From positions 1-6,615 of the forward strand of contig CAZVWW010000123.1 in assembly GCA_964631265.1 (NCBI GenBank): a stretch of DNA of 6,615 nucleotides, read 5' to 3'. How positions within the stretch are numbered: position 1 is the stretch's first letter; the number at the start of each line of letters is the position of its first letter. This DNA is from CAZVWW01 sp964631265 (GTDB lineage: Bacteria > Thermotogota > Thermotogae > MWEM01). Positions 5,821 to 6,615 of the stretch are shown piece by piece. The translations under genes were made by a program, and so were the position numbers. The notes beneath the pieces are model-generated. The model was not told the DNA's origin, ran no database searches, and worked only from the letters and a program-made list of their open reading frames with translations.

Positions 5821-6615
5821 CTATTGTTTGATAATCCCCTTGTCACAGCATTGATCGACTTCCGCCTGAAGGGTGATGTGATCGATATCGAACTGTTCTT
5901 TCAAGACCTCTTCTATCTTGGGATAGATCTTCTCAACATCTGAGAGCATCATATCCTCTATCTCGACATGTGCCTCGAACATGGAGGTTTTCTCATCGAT
6001 CATCCAGGTGTGGATGTGATGGATATTCCGCACATGCTCAATCTTCTCAACGCTTTTCTTAATCCCGGTCAGGTCAATTTCCGGCGAAGATTGCATGAGG
6101 ATATCGACGGTCTTTTTGATAATCAACCAGGTCTCCCGGATGATGTAAAGCGAGATGAATAATGTAATCAGCGGATCGATCCAGGTGACTGACCAGATCT
6201 GAATGGCGATCCCGCCTAAGACAACGCCCACCGACGATATCGTGTCACTGAGCAGATGCAGATAGCTTGCCTTGATGTTCATGCTGGCCTTTGAATCCTT
6301 CTTGAGGAGAAGGACCGAGAAGAGATTGGCGGCCAGCCCGATCAATGCAACTGTGATCATGAGCGTGCCGTCGATGGGTTCGGGGTTTCTGAATCGTTTG
6401 TACGCCTCGATGAGGAGCATGATGGAGAGGGCCAGCAGGACACTCGAATTGATAAACGCCGCGATGATCTCCGCCCGTTTGTAGCCAAAGGTCTTTTGAC
6501 GGGTCTTTGGTTTTCGCGCGATCTTGTTGGCAAAATAACTCAACGCAACCGCTATCGTGTCACTGAGATTGTGAATACTGTCCGAGAGCAGCGCAAGACT
6601 TCCCGAAATGAGCCC
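5821..6615 (-). CDS. Cation diffusion facilitator (zinc-type metal efflux transporter), N terminus beyond the window
   Basis: The open frame continues to the right edge without a start, giving 264 visible residues that begin in the second membrane helix (LISGSLALLSDSIHNLSDTI). CDF proteins exchange protons for divalent metals at the inner membrane and remove excess Zn, Cd or Co from the cytoplasm. Helix 2 carries HNLSD (His15, Asp19) and helix 5 carries HLLSD (His120, Asp124). This pair of HxxxD motifs forms the four-residue site typical of the Zn-transporting branch. Further helices lie at about 50-72, 83-104, 118-142 and 146-166. The C-terminal cytoplasmic domain (about 175-264) holds HHIHTW, EAHVEIED and DHITLQAEVDQCC, which are candidate regulatory metal ligands. 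A TTG at 6543 opens a 240-residue reading frame but is internal, since it would remove the helix-2 metal site. About 35-45 residues, including helix 1, are missing. It converges on the kinase gene and is probably unrelated to it in function. Confidence 0.93.
   Translation of the reverse strand, partial: GLISGSLALLSDSIHNLSDTIAVALSYFANKIARKPKTRQKTFGYKRAEIIAAFINSSVLLALSIMLLIEAYKRFRNPEPIDGTLMITVALIGLAANLFSVLLLKKDSKASMNIKASYLHLLSDTISSVGVVLGGIAIQIWSVTWIDPLITLFISLYIIRETWLIIKKTVDILMQSSPEIDLTGIKKSVEKIEHVRNIHHIHTWMIDEKTSMFEAHVEIEDMMLSDVEKIYPKIEEVLKEQFDIDHITLQAEVDQCCDKGIIKQ

Noticed and set aside
6541..6543. TTG as the start of a 240-residue CDF protein
   Set aside because: The same frame continues upstream to the window edge and encodes conserved helix 2 with its HxxxD metal site, so the TTG is an internal leucine codon.

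Overview
The window looks like a chromosomal piece of a heterotrophic, two-membrane (diderm) bacterium of moderate GC content. The evidence is a carbohydrate ABC transporter operon whose solute-binding protein has an ordinary signal-peptidase-I leader and no lipobox cysteine, which suggests a periplasmic protein. The other clues are a LacI-type repressor and a hybrid histidine kinase with a PocR sensor domain. Spirochaetota (Spirochaeta-like) would fit this combination, but that is an inference of low confidence. There are no mobile elements, RNA genes, CRISPR arrays or broken genes.

Layout. Positions 1-3374, all on the minus strand and read right to left, form one likely operon: LacI-family regulator, extracellular solute-binding protein, MalF-type permease, and MalG-type permease (only its first 30 codons are in the window). 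Gaps are 41 bp (regulator to binding protein), 76 bp (binding protein to permease) and 2 bp or an overlap (permease to permease). The 76-bp gap contains a perfect 13-bp hairpin and the 41-bp gap a small GC-closed hairpin. No ATPase gene is visible.

Positions 3375-3627 are a divergent control region. On the minus strand there is a promoter (TTGCAT, 17 bp, TACAAT) followed by a CG-centred palindrome, TTAACGTTAA. This is the expected form of a LacI-family operator and suggests that the regulator represses its own operon. On the plus strand there is a second promoter (TTGTTT, 17 bp, TATAAT) buried in a perfect 13-bp inverted repeat.

Positions 3628-5808 (plus) encode a soluble PocR-PAS-HisKA-HATPase-REC hybrid kinase with all phosphotransfer residues intact. 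It has no HPt protein or DNA-binding partner in view. Positions 5821-6615 (minus) encode a zinc-type cation diffusion facilitator that runs off the right edge. It converges on the kinase gene with only 12 bp between the stop codons.

How they may work together: the transporter operon probably imports a sugar or oligosaccharide and is induced when its effector releases the LacI-type repressor. The kinase senses a small cytoplasmic ligand through PocR and may belong to the same metabolic theme, but nothing beyond shared intergenic DNA proves this. The CDF transporter appears unrelated. I found no clearly new biological system. The most unusual element is the long symmetrical operator candidate over the kinase promoter.
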